Part shown: positions 16,747 to 24,203 of the stretch, in pieces
How positions within the stretch are numbered: position 1 is the stretch's first letter
Layout: each line of letters opens with the position of its first letter
Source: Dokdonella_A sp963775445
GTDB lineage: Bacteria > Pseudomonadota > Gammaproteobacteria > Xanthomonadales > Rhodanobacteraceae
Reading direction: 5' to 3'
Assembly (NCBI GenBank): GCA_963775445.1
Contig: CAVZIT010000004.1
Span: 1,984,001 to 2,048,000, forward strand
Length of the DNA stretch: 64,000 bases
Translations under genes and position numbers: made by a program
The notes under the pieces: generated by a model
Databases searched by the model: none
The model's input: only the letters and a program-made list of their open reading frames with translations
Told to the model about the DNA's origin: nothing

Positions 16747-17235
16747 ATGCGAATCACGCTGGGACTCATCGCTTCGCTGGCCACCTGCTCTATCCTCGGC
16801 TCAGCGGCAGCCTCGGCATCAAGTCATGGATTCGCGATCATTGTCGCCGACGATGTGTCGACACACGCTCTATCGCGCGAGTCGGCGGCCTTCATCTTCG
16901 AACGCAAGCGGCTGTACTGGCCCGGGGGCGCTCGGATCCAGCCAGTCAACCTGCCAGCCGCGCATGCGCTGCGACGTCTTTTCTCGCTCTGCGTGCTCGG
17001 GAAGGAGCCGGGGGCGATGGAGAACTACTGGCGCGAGATGTACTTTCACGGCGTGGTTCCCCCGTTCGTCCTCGAGTCTGAGCAAGCGGTCGTGCTTTTC
17101 GTCAGCAAGACGCCAGGCGCAGTCGGTTACCTGTCCTCATGTCCACCGGGCCTGAACTTGCGAGTGGTACTCACGATTGGCGACGCGCCGAATTGCCCAA
17201 AGCCCACCGCAACCTGCGCCAGCCCGCAAGATTAG
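16747..17235 (+). CDS. Small periplasmic phosphate-binding-like protein (PBP domain)
   Basis: A 162-residue protein with a signal peptide (to about ASASS). The mature part follows the short PstS-like family often annotated as phosphate ABC transporter substrate-binding protein: VSTHALSRESAAFIFERKRLYWPGG, then QPVNLP, RRLFSLCVLGK, MENYWREMYFHGVVPP and LFVSKTPGAVGYLSS. It is far shorter than a true PstS (about 320-350 residues), so it is not a classical transporter component. With the porin 9 bases upstream and a divergent sensor kinase, it may present a ligand to that sensor. The last residues (CPKPTATCASPQD) are not conserved. Confidence 0.72.
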   Translation: MRITLGLIASLATCSILGSAAASASSHGFAIIVADDVSTHALSRESAAFIFERKRLYWPGGARIQPVNLPAAHALRRLFSLCVLGKEPGAMENYWREMYFHGVVPPFVLESEQAVVLFVSKTPGAVGYLSSCPPGLNLRVVLTIGDAPNCPKPTATCASPQD

Positions 17236-17294
17236 TCGACAAGGTTTGCAGTTGGGGGGCGGGCCGCACCTTACTGAGCGGGAATGCCGAGTGC

Positions 17295-17316
17295 GCATGC
17301 GCGCATTTCCGCATGC
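17295..17316. promoter_or_regulatory. Inverted repeat, possible enhancer site for the sigma54 activator
   Basis: Perfect 7-base arms GCATGCG and CGCATGC are separated by 8 bases, about 70-90 bases upstream of the predicted start of the sigma54 transcript. That is the geometry and distance expected for an NtrC-family upstream activating sequence. Assignment to the neighbouring regulator is inference. Confidence 0.45.
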
Positions 17317-17358
17317 AAATGCAGGCTTGTGCCGGTGCCCAATAAGCGCTCTCAAAGA

Positions 17359-17374
17359 TGGCGCGGCGATTGCA
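17359..17374 (+). promoter_or_regulatory. Sigma54 (-24/-12) promoter of the hemolysin-ligase-HDO-SDR operon
   Basis: The sequence TGGCGC-N5-TTGCA matches the sigma54 consensus TGGCAC-N5-TTGCA with one mismatch, and keeps the invariant GG-N10-GC (GG 17360-17361, GC 17372-17373). Transcription would start near 17385, about 40 bases before the GTG at 17426. A sigma54 activator is encoded 4 kb away. Confidence 0.65.
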
Positions 17375-17425
17375 ATGTTGTTCGGGAAGCAATCCAACAC
17401 CTGCTGCAGAGTCCGAATCCCGCCC

Positions 17426-18133
17426 GTGTTCAATCTCAAAGTTTCAACGGCCGGCACCAGCCACCCCAACCGGTTGTTGCTGACCTTACCGGGAGCCGCG
17501 AGCGCGTGTGCATTGCGGCGTTCGGACTCGACTGAGGGCAGCAACGAGCACTCCGCACTGCATCTCGTCGAACATGGCGCTGCTGATCGCAGCGTTGCAG
17601 AGGCATTCATTTCCAACCGCTTCGACAGCAGTTTCAATGCTCAGGTCGAAGCGTTCATGCCGCGCTTGTTCAGCATGCGCGATCAAGAGGGGCGAATCTG
17701 GGGCGCATTCGGACTTCGCTCGACCAGCTGCCGTTTGTTCGTGGAGCAATATCTGCACATCCCGATCGAAGCCGTGATTGGGGGGTGCGGCGGCGGCAAC
17801 GTCGAGCGCAAATCGATCGTCGAGGTCGGGCATCTCAGCGGAACATTTCCTGGAGCGATGCGCGCGATGATCGTTCTGATCATCGCGCATTTGCATCGCG
17901 AGGGCCTTGAGTGGGTTGCCTTTACTGGAACGAGGCACGTTCGCAATGCGTTCGCGCGCGTCGGCCTCTTTCCGGTCTGTCTGCAACCTGCACGAATCGA
18001 CAGTCTGCCGCGGGCGACTCGCGCAGCTTGGGGTCGCTACTACGATCATTTCCCACAGGTCCTGGTCGGTCGCATCCGCGACGGTATGCACGTGCTGGCC
18101 AGCGACTGCGGCATCGCTGAAACGCGCCTGTGA
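17426..18133 (+). CDS. Thermostable-hemolysin family protein (LuxI/GNAT-like acyltransferase fold)
   Basis: About 235 residues from the GTG at 17426, chosen because it lies just downstream of the sigma54 promoter. The open frame begins earlier, and the family-like part starts only at SALHLVEHGAADRSVAEAFI. The core has MPRLFSMRDQEGRIWGAFGLRS, LFVEQYL, IVEVGHLSGTFPGAMRAM, LHREGLEWVAFTGTRHVRNAFARVGL, and WGRYYDHFPQVLVGRI. This is the T_hemolysin (Vibrio delta-VPH-like) family. The VEVGHL..., helix, W-FT-T-VRN-F-R-GL pattern resembles the acetyltransferase/LuxI fold, so an acyltransferase role is more plausible than lysis. It overlaps the AMP ligase by four bases and heads a five-gene operon. Confidence 0.75.
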   Translation: MFNLKVSTAGTSHPNRLLLTLPGAASACALRRSDSTEGSNEHSALHLVEHGAADRSVAEAFISNRFDSSFNAQVEAFMPRLFSMRDQEGRIWGAFGLRSTSCRLFVEQYLHIPIEAVIGGCGGGNVERKSIVEVGHLSGTFPGAMRAMIVLIIAHLHREGLEWVAFTGTRHVRNAFARVGLFPVCLQPARIDSLPRATRAAWGRYYDHFPQVLVGRIRDGMHVLASDCGIAETRL

Positions 18134-19635
18134 GCCGGATCCTCGCCGCGCTGCGCCACCACGCCCGTGCCCATCCCACGCGCGCCGCGCTTGAAGACGA
18201 CGTGGGAGCCTTGACGTATGCGGAACTCGACTACGCCGTCGCACAGGCGGGACGAAAGCTGCTCGAAACAGCGTCGCGAGTCGTCGCGGTGCTTGGGGAC
18301 AATGGCCGCGCCTGGGTGCTCGCCGATCTCGCCGCGCAGTGGGCCGGTGTCCGCATCGTGCCGCTGCCGCACTACATGTCGTCGGGCCAGATTGCGCATG
18401 CGCTGCGCACAGCTGAAGTCGATTACGTCCTCACCGACCAGCCCGAACGGATCCGTGCGGCAGCCCTGAGCCAATCGCAGAGCGTCGAGGCGTTTCACGA
18501 TGGCATGGTCGGCCTCCGATTAGTGGTGGATCAACACCTCGCGTGCGCGCTCGGCGACGCACACAAGATCACCTTTACATCCGGCACGACCGGCAAGCCC
18601 AAAGGCGTCTGTCTTGGTCTCGACGGACTCGAGAAGACCGCAGCGGCATTGTGCAAAGCGAGTGCCGCGAGCGAACGCGATCGCCACCTCTGCGTCCTTC
18701 CACTGTCGATCCTGCTCGAAAATGTCGGTATTTACGCAGCGATCCTCGCCGGCGCAACCATCTGCGTGCCGCACCTCGCCGCGGTCGGGATGTCCGGTAG
18801 CTCCGAATTGGATGCGCTTCACCTGATCGGTGCGCTCGGGCACTGGCGTGCCACGAGCGCGATCCTCGTGCCCCAGATGGCCTTGGCCATGGTCGCCGCG
18901 TGCAGAGCTGGCGCTCCGGTGCCATTGACATTGCGCTATCTCGCGGTCGGCGGCGCACCCGTACCAACGAGGCTGTTGCAGCAGGCACGAGCGATGCGTC
19001 TGCCGCTTTACGAGGGCTATGGACTCTCTGAGTGTGCGTCGGTAGTTGCGGTCAATCGATTAGGAGCCGATCGCATCGGTAGCGTCGGGCGCCCTCTGCC
19101 ACATCTACGCGTCGAATTCGCCGCCGACGGCGAGATCCTCGTTGGCGGTATCCGCTGGCTTGGATATCTCGGTAGCGAAGTTGCCGCCGAGCGGAGTAGC
19201 ACGGTGATCGCGACCGGCGACCTCGGCTACCTCGATTCCGAAGGCTATCTTTATCTCACCGGCCGCAAAAAGAATATTTTTGTCACGTCGTTTGGCCGCA
19301 ACGTCGCGCCCGAATGGGTGGAGCGCGAACTGATCGCCCAAGCGCCAATTCTGCAAGCGGCGATCTTCGGCGAAGCGCGGCCGTTCAACACTGCGGTCAT
19401 CGTTCCGCATCCGAATGCCACCGAACAAAGCGTCGCCAAAGCGCTCGATGCGGCGAACAAAGATCTGCCCGATTACGCGCGCGTGCACGCATGGATCAAG
19501 GCTGAGGAGCCGTTTTCGACCGCAAATGGCATGGCGACACCGAACGGACGCCTGCACCGCACGATGATCTTTTCGACCTACGCCGCGCAAATCGGTGCCC
19601 AGTACGAAAACCCAAGCCACATTGGAACACCATGA
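18130..19635 (+). CDS. AMP-dependent acyl ligase of the sigma54 operon
   Basis: A 501-residue ANL-superfamily enzyme starting at a GTG (18130) that overlaps the previous stop. The ATP-binding loop TSGTTGKPKG is at about 150-159, followed by LPLSILLENVG, the YGLSEC adenine-binding motif, and the TGDLGYLDSEGYLYLTGRKKN hinge region. The C-terminal lysine expected in the last motif is near PNGRLHR. Such enzymes activate a carboxylate as acyl-AMP and pass it to CoA or a carrier. Length and motifs fit fatty or aryl acids, with no carrier-protein domain fused and none encoded nearby. It would supply activated acyl groups to the hemolysin-family protein. Substrate unknown. Confidence 0.85.
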   Translation: MSRILAALRHHARAHPTRAALEDDVGALTYAELDYAVAQAGRKLLETASRVVAVLGDNGRAWVLADLAAQWAGVRIVPLPHYMSSGQIAHALRTAEVDYVLTDQPERIRAAALSQSQSVEAFHDGMVGLRLVVDQHLACALGDAHKITFTSGTTGKPKGVCLGLDGLEKTAAALCKASAASERDRHLCVLPLSILLENVGIYAAILAGATICVPHLAAVGMSGSSELDALHLIGALGHWRATSAILVPQMALAMVAACRAGAPVPLTLRYLAVGGAPVPTRLLQQARAMRLPLYEGYGLSECASVVAVNRLGADRIGSVGRPLPHLRVEFAADGEILVGGIRWLGYLGSEVAAERSSTVIATGDLGYLDSEGYLYLTGRKKNIFVTSFGRNVAPEWVERELIAQAPILQAAIFGEARPFNTAVIVPHPNATEQSVAKALDAANKDLPDYARVHAWIKAEEPFSTANGMATPNGRLHRTMIFSTYAAQIGAQYENPSHIGTP

Positions 19636-20291
19636 GTTTCTACGCGCACTTGCAAGCGGTCACGTCTTCCGAGCGCAGAAGCCTCCTGACGACCCCGATT
19701 GTCGTCGCGGCGTTCGAAGGCCGCGTTACACGAGAACACTATCAGCGCTTTCTCGCTCGAGCTTTTCATCACGTCAAACACACGCCGTCACTGCTCATGG
19801 CTTGCGGCGCGCGCCTGCACGACACACATCAATGGCTGCGCGAGGAGATCGCCCACTATATCGATGAAGAAATGGGCCACCATGAGTGGGTCCTCAACGA
19901 CATTGCCGCAAGCGGCGGCGACGCGCAAGCGGTGCGAGCCAGCGAAGCCGATTTCGACACCGCGGTGATGGTCGCCTATGCCTACGACACTGTGATGCGC
20001 CGCAATCCGGTCGGCTTCTTCGGCATGGTCTACGTGCTAGAGAGCACCAGTGTCAGCCTCGCGACTGATGTCGCCGCTGTGTTGCAGAAAACGCTCGACC
20101 TGCCGCCAGGTGCCTTCACGTATCTCACCAGTCACGGCGCGCTCGACATCGAGCACATCAGCCATTTCGAGCGGCTCGTAAATCGCCTCGACAATCCAGA
20201 TGATCGCATCGCCGTCGAGCACGCGGCCAAGGCGTTTTGCCGCCTGTACGGCAACGTGTTACGTGGCGTCGACGAAGCGGTGCAGGCATGA
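19632..20291 (+). CDS. Heme-oxygenase-like diiron protein (HDO / TenA-like iron-containing redox enzyme)
   Basis: A 219-residue all-helical protein whose start overlaps the ligase stop (ATGA). It shows the ligand pattern of heme-oxygenase-like diiron oxidases: E80xxH83 in DEEMGHHEW, E137 in YVLEST, and H168xxxD172xxH175 in SHGALDIEHISHF. This is the same helix layout as UndA- and SznF-type enzymes and unlike thiaminase TenA, which lacks the metal set. These enzymes bind two irons and use O2 for N-oxygenation, decarboxylation or C-C cleavage. Many relatives are labelled TenA-family regulators, which I think is wrong here. The reaction in this operon is not known. Confidence 0.8.
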   Translation: MSFYAHLQAVTSSERRSLLTTPIVVAAFEGRVTREHYQRFLARAFHHVKHTPSLLMACGARLHDTHQWLREEIAHYIDEEMGHHEWVLNDIAASGGDAQAVRASEADFDTAVMVAYAYDTVMRRNPVGFFGMVYVLESTSVSLATDVAAVLQKTLDLPPGAFTYLTSHGALDIEHISHFERLVNRLDNPDDRIAVEHAAKAFCRLYGNVLRGVDEAVQA

Positions 20292-21094
20292 AGCTCACCG
20301 GCAGTACCGTCATGCTCACCGGTGCAAGCGGTGGCATCGGAGGGGCGATCGCACGCGAATTCGCTCGTCGAGACGCCTCTCTAATTCTCGTTGGCCGCGA
20401 TGCGGCAAAACTCGACTCCGTGGCCCTCGGACTCGATGGCGCCGGCCGCGAGCCGCTGCTACTGGCTGCGGATATCGCCACACCAGGCGCAGCTGCGAGC
20501 GTGGTCGCGCAGGCGCAAGAGCGTGCTGGCGAAATCGACATCCTGATCAATTGTGCCGGTATCCAAACGTTCGGCTTCTTCGCCGAAGAGGAGGTACCGG
20601 ACACCGCTTCCATGTTCTGGATCAACGTTATCGCGCCAATGGCGATGACTCGTGCGCTGCTTCCGCGCATGTTGCGCCGAAGGCATGGCCGGATCGTCAA
20701 CGTCGGTTCGATCTTCGGATCGATCGGTTTCCCGTGCTTCGCGAGTTATTCGGCCAGCAAGTTTGCGCTGCGCGGATTCTCCGAAGCGCTACGGCGCGAG
20801 CTCGTCGGCAGCGGCGTCGGGGTCACTTATGTCGCTCCCCGTTTCACAAAGACTGCGTTCAACCGCAGCGCGGTCGCGCGCATGGCTGTCGCTCTCAAGA
20901 TGAATCAGGACGAGCCCTCTGTTGTCGCGCTGGCCGTGATGAACGCGATCGAGCGAGATGGACACAACCACTACCTGGGCTGGCCGGAGAAGCTATTGGT
21001 TCGCATCAACTCGCTGATGCCACACCTCATCGACAGACCCCTGATGAAGCAGGTCGAGCAGATGCGGCCGTTCGCGACCGACCTGACGCCCTGA
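20288..21094 (+). CDS. Short-chain dehydrogenase/reductase of the sigma54 operon
   Basis: A 268-residue SDR starting at the ATG at 20288, which overlaps the stop of the diiron gene. It has the nucleotide-binding motif TGASGGIG (11-18), an R after the second strand (VGRD, suggesting NADPH), NCAGIQ, NVGSIFGSIG with the catalytic Ser, and the YSASK catalytic pair. The C-terminal stretch HNHYLGWPEKLLVRINSLMPHLIDR resembles SDRs acting on hydrophobic or membrane-associated substrates. It would reduce a carbonyl or oxidise an alcohol in the pathway encoded by the four-gene overlap cluster. Confidence 0.87.
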   Translation: MKLTGSTVMLTGASGGIGGAIAREFARRDASLILVGRDAAKLDSVALGLDGAGREPLLLAADIATPGAAASVVAQAQERAGEIDILINCAGIQTFGFFAEEEVPDTASMFWINVIAPMAMTRALLPRMLRRRHGRIVNVGSIFGSIGFPCFASYSASKFALRGFSEALRRELVGSGVGVTYVAPRFTKTAFNRSAVARMAVALKMNQDEPSVVALAVMNAIERDGHNHYLGWPEKLLVRINSLMPHLIDRPLMKQVEQMRPFATDLTP

Positions 21095-21123
21095 ATATTT
21101 CGTAGCGCCGCTGGAGATCTCCC

Positions 21124-21789
21124 ATGTTACTGAAAGTGCTTCTTGGAGGGCTTTCCCTCTTTTTCGCTGCTACAGCCTTCGCAGGCGACGCTAGCTTCGA
21201 CGCCGCTATTGCGGACTTGGGTCATCGTTGGTCAGCCGCCACCTACACGCTGCCCGATGACACGAAGGACGCCGAATACCTGGCAGTGATCGACAGCGCC
21301 AAACACGCAGTGGAATCGTATCCACACCGCGCCGAACCCCTGATCTGGGAGGCCATCGCATTGGCAAGCGCGGCAAAAGTCGAAGGCGGTCTAGGTGCGC
21401 TAGGGAAGGCAAAGCAAGCGCGCGATTTGCTCGTTATGGCCATGGCGATCGATCCGTCGGCCATGCAAGGTGCCGCGTATTCCACACTCGGGAGTCTTTA
21501 CGCAAAGGTGCCTAGATGGCCGCTCGGCTTTGGTGACCTCAAGAAGGCGAGGAGTTATCTAGAAAAGGCGTTGACAATCGATCCTACCGGCATCGATGCA
21601 AACTATTTCTACGCGGATTTTCTTAATGATCAGGGCGATTACGCGAACGCGGCGCAGCATCTGAGGCTCGCGCTCGCTGCGCCGCCGCGGGTCGGGCGCG
21701 AGGACGCCGATGCTGGCCGTCGCCTCGAAGCGCTCGCCCTGCTTACCTCACTGAGAGAAAAGCATGGTGCCGACGTCGCGCTGCACTAA
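21124..21789 (+). CDS. Exported TPR-like protein at the end of the sigma54 operon
   Basis: A 221-residue protein with a signal peptide (LGGLSLFFAATAFAG) followed by helical repeats of TPR type: SAKHAVESYPHRAEPLIWEAIALASAAK, ARDLLVMAMAIDPSAMQGAAYSTLGSLY, and ARSYLEKALTIDPTGIDANYFYADFLNDQGDYANAAQHL. The pattern resembles TatT/TRAP-associated periplasmic TPR proteins. It is 29 bases after the SDR with no terminator between, so it probably belongs to the same transcript. It may be a periplasmic partner for the product or its exporter. No enzymatic motif is visible. Confidence 0.72.
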   Translation: MLLKVLLGGLSLFFAATAFAGDASFDAAIADLGHRWSAATYTLPDDTKDAEYLAVIDSAKHAVESYPHRAEPLIWEAIALASAAKVEGGLGALGKAKQARDLLVMAMAIDPSAMQGAAYSTLGSLYAKVPRWPLGFGDLKKARSYLEKALTIDPTGIDANYFYADFLNDQGDYANAAQHLRLALAAPPRVGREDADAGRRLEALALLTSLREKHGADVALH

Positions 21790-21901
21790 TCGTGCGCCGA
21801 CGTACTACGGCGTGTGGCTCCTAACCGAACAATTGTCAGAGCGGACTGCCCATTATCGAATGGCCAACGATCGTCGTTGGCCGCCAACTGGATGATCGGC
21901 C

Positions 21902-22540
21902 ATGCGTGCCACGACGTTATCTCCAATTGCACAAATGATGCCCGCTACTCCCGGGATCCGCTCGCATGCCGCCGGCGGTTCATTTGGTATCGATCACCTC
22001 ATTACGTACGACAACGGTGAGATCTGGAAGAGAACATATCAAAAGGACCTCATCGCTGGCGCAGCGATTTTCGTCGCGGGGGGGTGCGCTGCTGAAAGTG
22101 ACGACAGCAAATTCGGCGATACCTTTTGGCGGTCGTTTGATTCAATGACTATATCGGCCGCAACGACAGGGCTCCTGAAGTTCACGTTCTCGCGTGAACG
22201 TCCGTCGCAGACAAGCGACCCGCAGCGATTCTTCACGGGCCACGGCAACCAGAGATTTCCCGGCGCCGAGGTCGCCGCGATCGCCGGTGCGGTCAAGCCG
22301 TTCCTGGCCGAATGCGGCTCTGATCACCCGGCTATATACGCATTCGAGGCGCTGCCGCTGCACGACGCAATCGCCCGCGTGCATTGGCAAGGGCTTGTCA
22401 CCCTCGCAGGCATCTGGGCCGAGCATCGAGAACATCCGCGGATCCTCAACTGGCTGCCGGGCGGTCGGCCATACGCATCGCTTTCAGCTGTGAATGCGTC
22501 CGCCACACGGCCGCATACCGATCACAATTTGAGCAAATAG
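21902..22540 (+). CDS. PAP2-superfamily protein, probably inactive
   Basis: Residues about 33-175 resemble a PAP2 phosphatase subfamily: ITYDNGEIWKRTYQKDL, DTFWRSFDSM, the first motif KFTFSRERP (K-x6-RP), QRFFTGHGNQ, then AAIAGAVKPFLAECGSDHPAIYAFEALPLHDAIARV. The second motif, normally PSGH or PSGE, reads RFPGAEV. The third motif, normally with a catalytic His and Asp around GHWQxDVLAG, is shortened to VHWQGLVTLAG. No signal peptide precedes the match and the C-terminal end is not PAP2-like. It looks like a gene losing function. The stop codon overlaps the GTG of the glycosyltransferase. Confidence 0.5.
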   Translation: MRATTLSPIAQMMPATPGIRSHAAGGSFGIDHLITYDNGEIWKRTYQKDLIAGAAIFVAGGCAAESDDSKFGDTFWRSFDSMTISAATTGLLKFTFSRERPSQTSDPQRFFTGHGNQRFPGAEVAAIAGAVKPFLAECGSDHPAIYAFEALPLHDAIARVHWQGLVTLAGIWAEHREHPRILNWLPGGRPYASLSAVNASATRPHTDHNLSK

Positions 22541-23766
22541 TGCGCTTCTCATCAAAAATCGAGGCAACGCGGCGTCGGATCACGCCGCGGATGATGCGAC
22601 TGGTCTTTCGCCAGACTAGTGGGCTCGCGCAAATTGCAGCGCGACTGCCACGGACCGGTGTACACCGAATTCTCGTATGCCGCACCGTGCATTCCCTCGG
22701 CGACTCACTGACATTGACCCCCTTGCTGGACGAGCTGAGGGCGGTTTACCCAGGTGCCGAGATCGACATCATCAACGGCTGTGCCGCCGCATGTGAGATC
22801 TACGGCGGGTTCTTCAGTGTAGGCAAGATCTTTCAGTTGCCCACGCACGCGCTGCGCTATCCGCTGCGCACTTTGGGTGCGCTGCGGCAGATGAAGCGTA
22901 CTCACTACGATCTGGTCATCGACCCAGACACTCAATCGCAGAGCGGGAGGCTGCTTACGCTGCTGGCGAGGAAGACTTACTCCCTGGGATTTGTGGGACC
23001 CAAGAAGAGCGGCAAGGTGACGCATGGCGTCGCAGTGCCTGGTGAACTTCGCCACAAAGGGAAACTCCCAGTCTTCCTTTTGCGAAGCGCGCTCGGCGAG
23101 ACCAATTTGAAGGATGCGTACCCACCTCTGCGTATAGCGCTGACGGCATTTGAATGCACGCAAGGGCGGGAAATGCTGGCGTCCATGACCGAGGCGAGCT
23201 GCGGATCCAGGGTGAAGAAAGGCCGCATCGGCATCTTTGCCAACGCCACCGATGCAAAACGCCTCGGTATCGACTGGTGGACGAAATTTTTGGAAGTCTT
23301 CGAGCCTGGAGCCGTCGACTTCGACCTGATCGAGATCCTTCCAGCGCTCGGTGAGTCACTGCTCAACTCTCGTTATGCAGGATATTTCTCGAGCAACGTA
23401 CGCAAGTTGGCGTCGGTAATCGGAAATCTCTCGCTGTTCATAAGTGCCGACTGCGGAGTGATGCATCTCGCCTGCGCTTCAGGCGCCCCGACGGTTGGAT
23501 TCTTCAAAGTCACCGACCCATCCGAATGGGGTCCGTATGGCGATTCGAATTGCGCAATCGACCATCGTGATCTGACCCCTGCGCAGGTCGCCCTAAAAGT
23601 TCTGGATCTCCTGAATATGTGGGCAATGCCCAAGAACCTATCCGTGCAATATATTGACCGCAGCTGGAACCGTCAAAATGGCGTTGATCAAGATGCGGCA
23701 GTTCCGAAGTGTGGGAAAACATCTTCCGCGCTTTTCCGTAGCGCACGAGAACCTACCGGAACTTGA
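22540..23766 (+). CDS. Glycosyltransferase family 9 (heptosyltransferase-like)
   Basis: A 408-residue GT9 protein from the GTG at 22540, which overlaps the preceding TAG; an ATG about 20 codons later is possible. It has the N-terminal domain start RILVCRTVHSLGDSLTLTPLLDELRAVYPGAEIDIINGC and the YDLVIDPDTQSQSGRLLTLLARKTYSLGF segment. The C-terminal domain has IGIFANATDAKRLGIDWW, LFISADCGVMHLACASGAPTVGFF and DPSEWGPYG, the nucleotide-sugar site of ADP-heptose transferases. GT9 enzymes usually build the LPS core. No other LPS genes are nearby, and the gene sits beside tRNA-Ser and a tRNA-derived repeat, so it may have been acquired. Confidence 0.82.
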   Translation: MRFSSKIEATRRRITPRMMRLVFRQTSGLAQIAARLPRTGVHRILVCRTVHSLGDSLTLTPLLDELRAVYPGAEIDIINGCAAACEIYGGFFSVGKIFQLPTHALRYPLRTLGALRQMKRTHYDLVIDPDTQSQSGRLLTLLARKTYSLGFVGPKKSGKVTHGVAVPGELRHKGKLPVFLLRSALGETNLKDAYPPLRIALTAFECTQGREMLASMTEASCGSRVKKGRIGIFANATDAKRLGIDWWTKFLEVFEPGAVDFDLIEILPALGESLLNSRYAGYFSSNVRKLASVIGNLSLFISADCGVMHLACASGAPTVGFFKVTDPSEWGPYGDSNCAIDHRDLTPAQVALKVLDLLNMWAMPKNLSVQYIDRSWNRQNGVDQDAAVPKCGKTSSALFRSAREPTGT

Positions 23767-23920
23767 CAGCTGCGCAGTTCTGTCCGGTTTGGCGGTCGAA
23801 AACGGCAGTGCCGGGACTCGGCGGCCCAGAGCATCGCAATGCCAGAAACAGCCCTGAAACGATCGATAAAGACATCGAAACCGGTACTGCAAGTGACGAG
23901 AAAGGTGGCCATTTGTGGCG

Positions 23921-24075
<155 letters not shown>

Positions 24076-24203
24076 TTGATCGTGCAGCTATCGCGTCGGG
24101 CAGCGCGAATGCACCACCCTTCGATCAATCTTGCGCACCTCGCGCGCAGTGCGGCGAGGGCGCGGATCATACGGAGCACCGCGCCATGAAACAACCGTCG
24201 TTG

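Noticed and set aside
17177..17425. N-terminal extension of the hemolysin-family ORF
   Set aside because: The extension runs across the predicted sigma54 promoter and has no conserved features.
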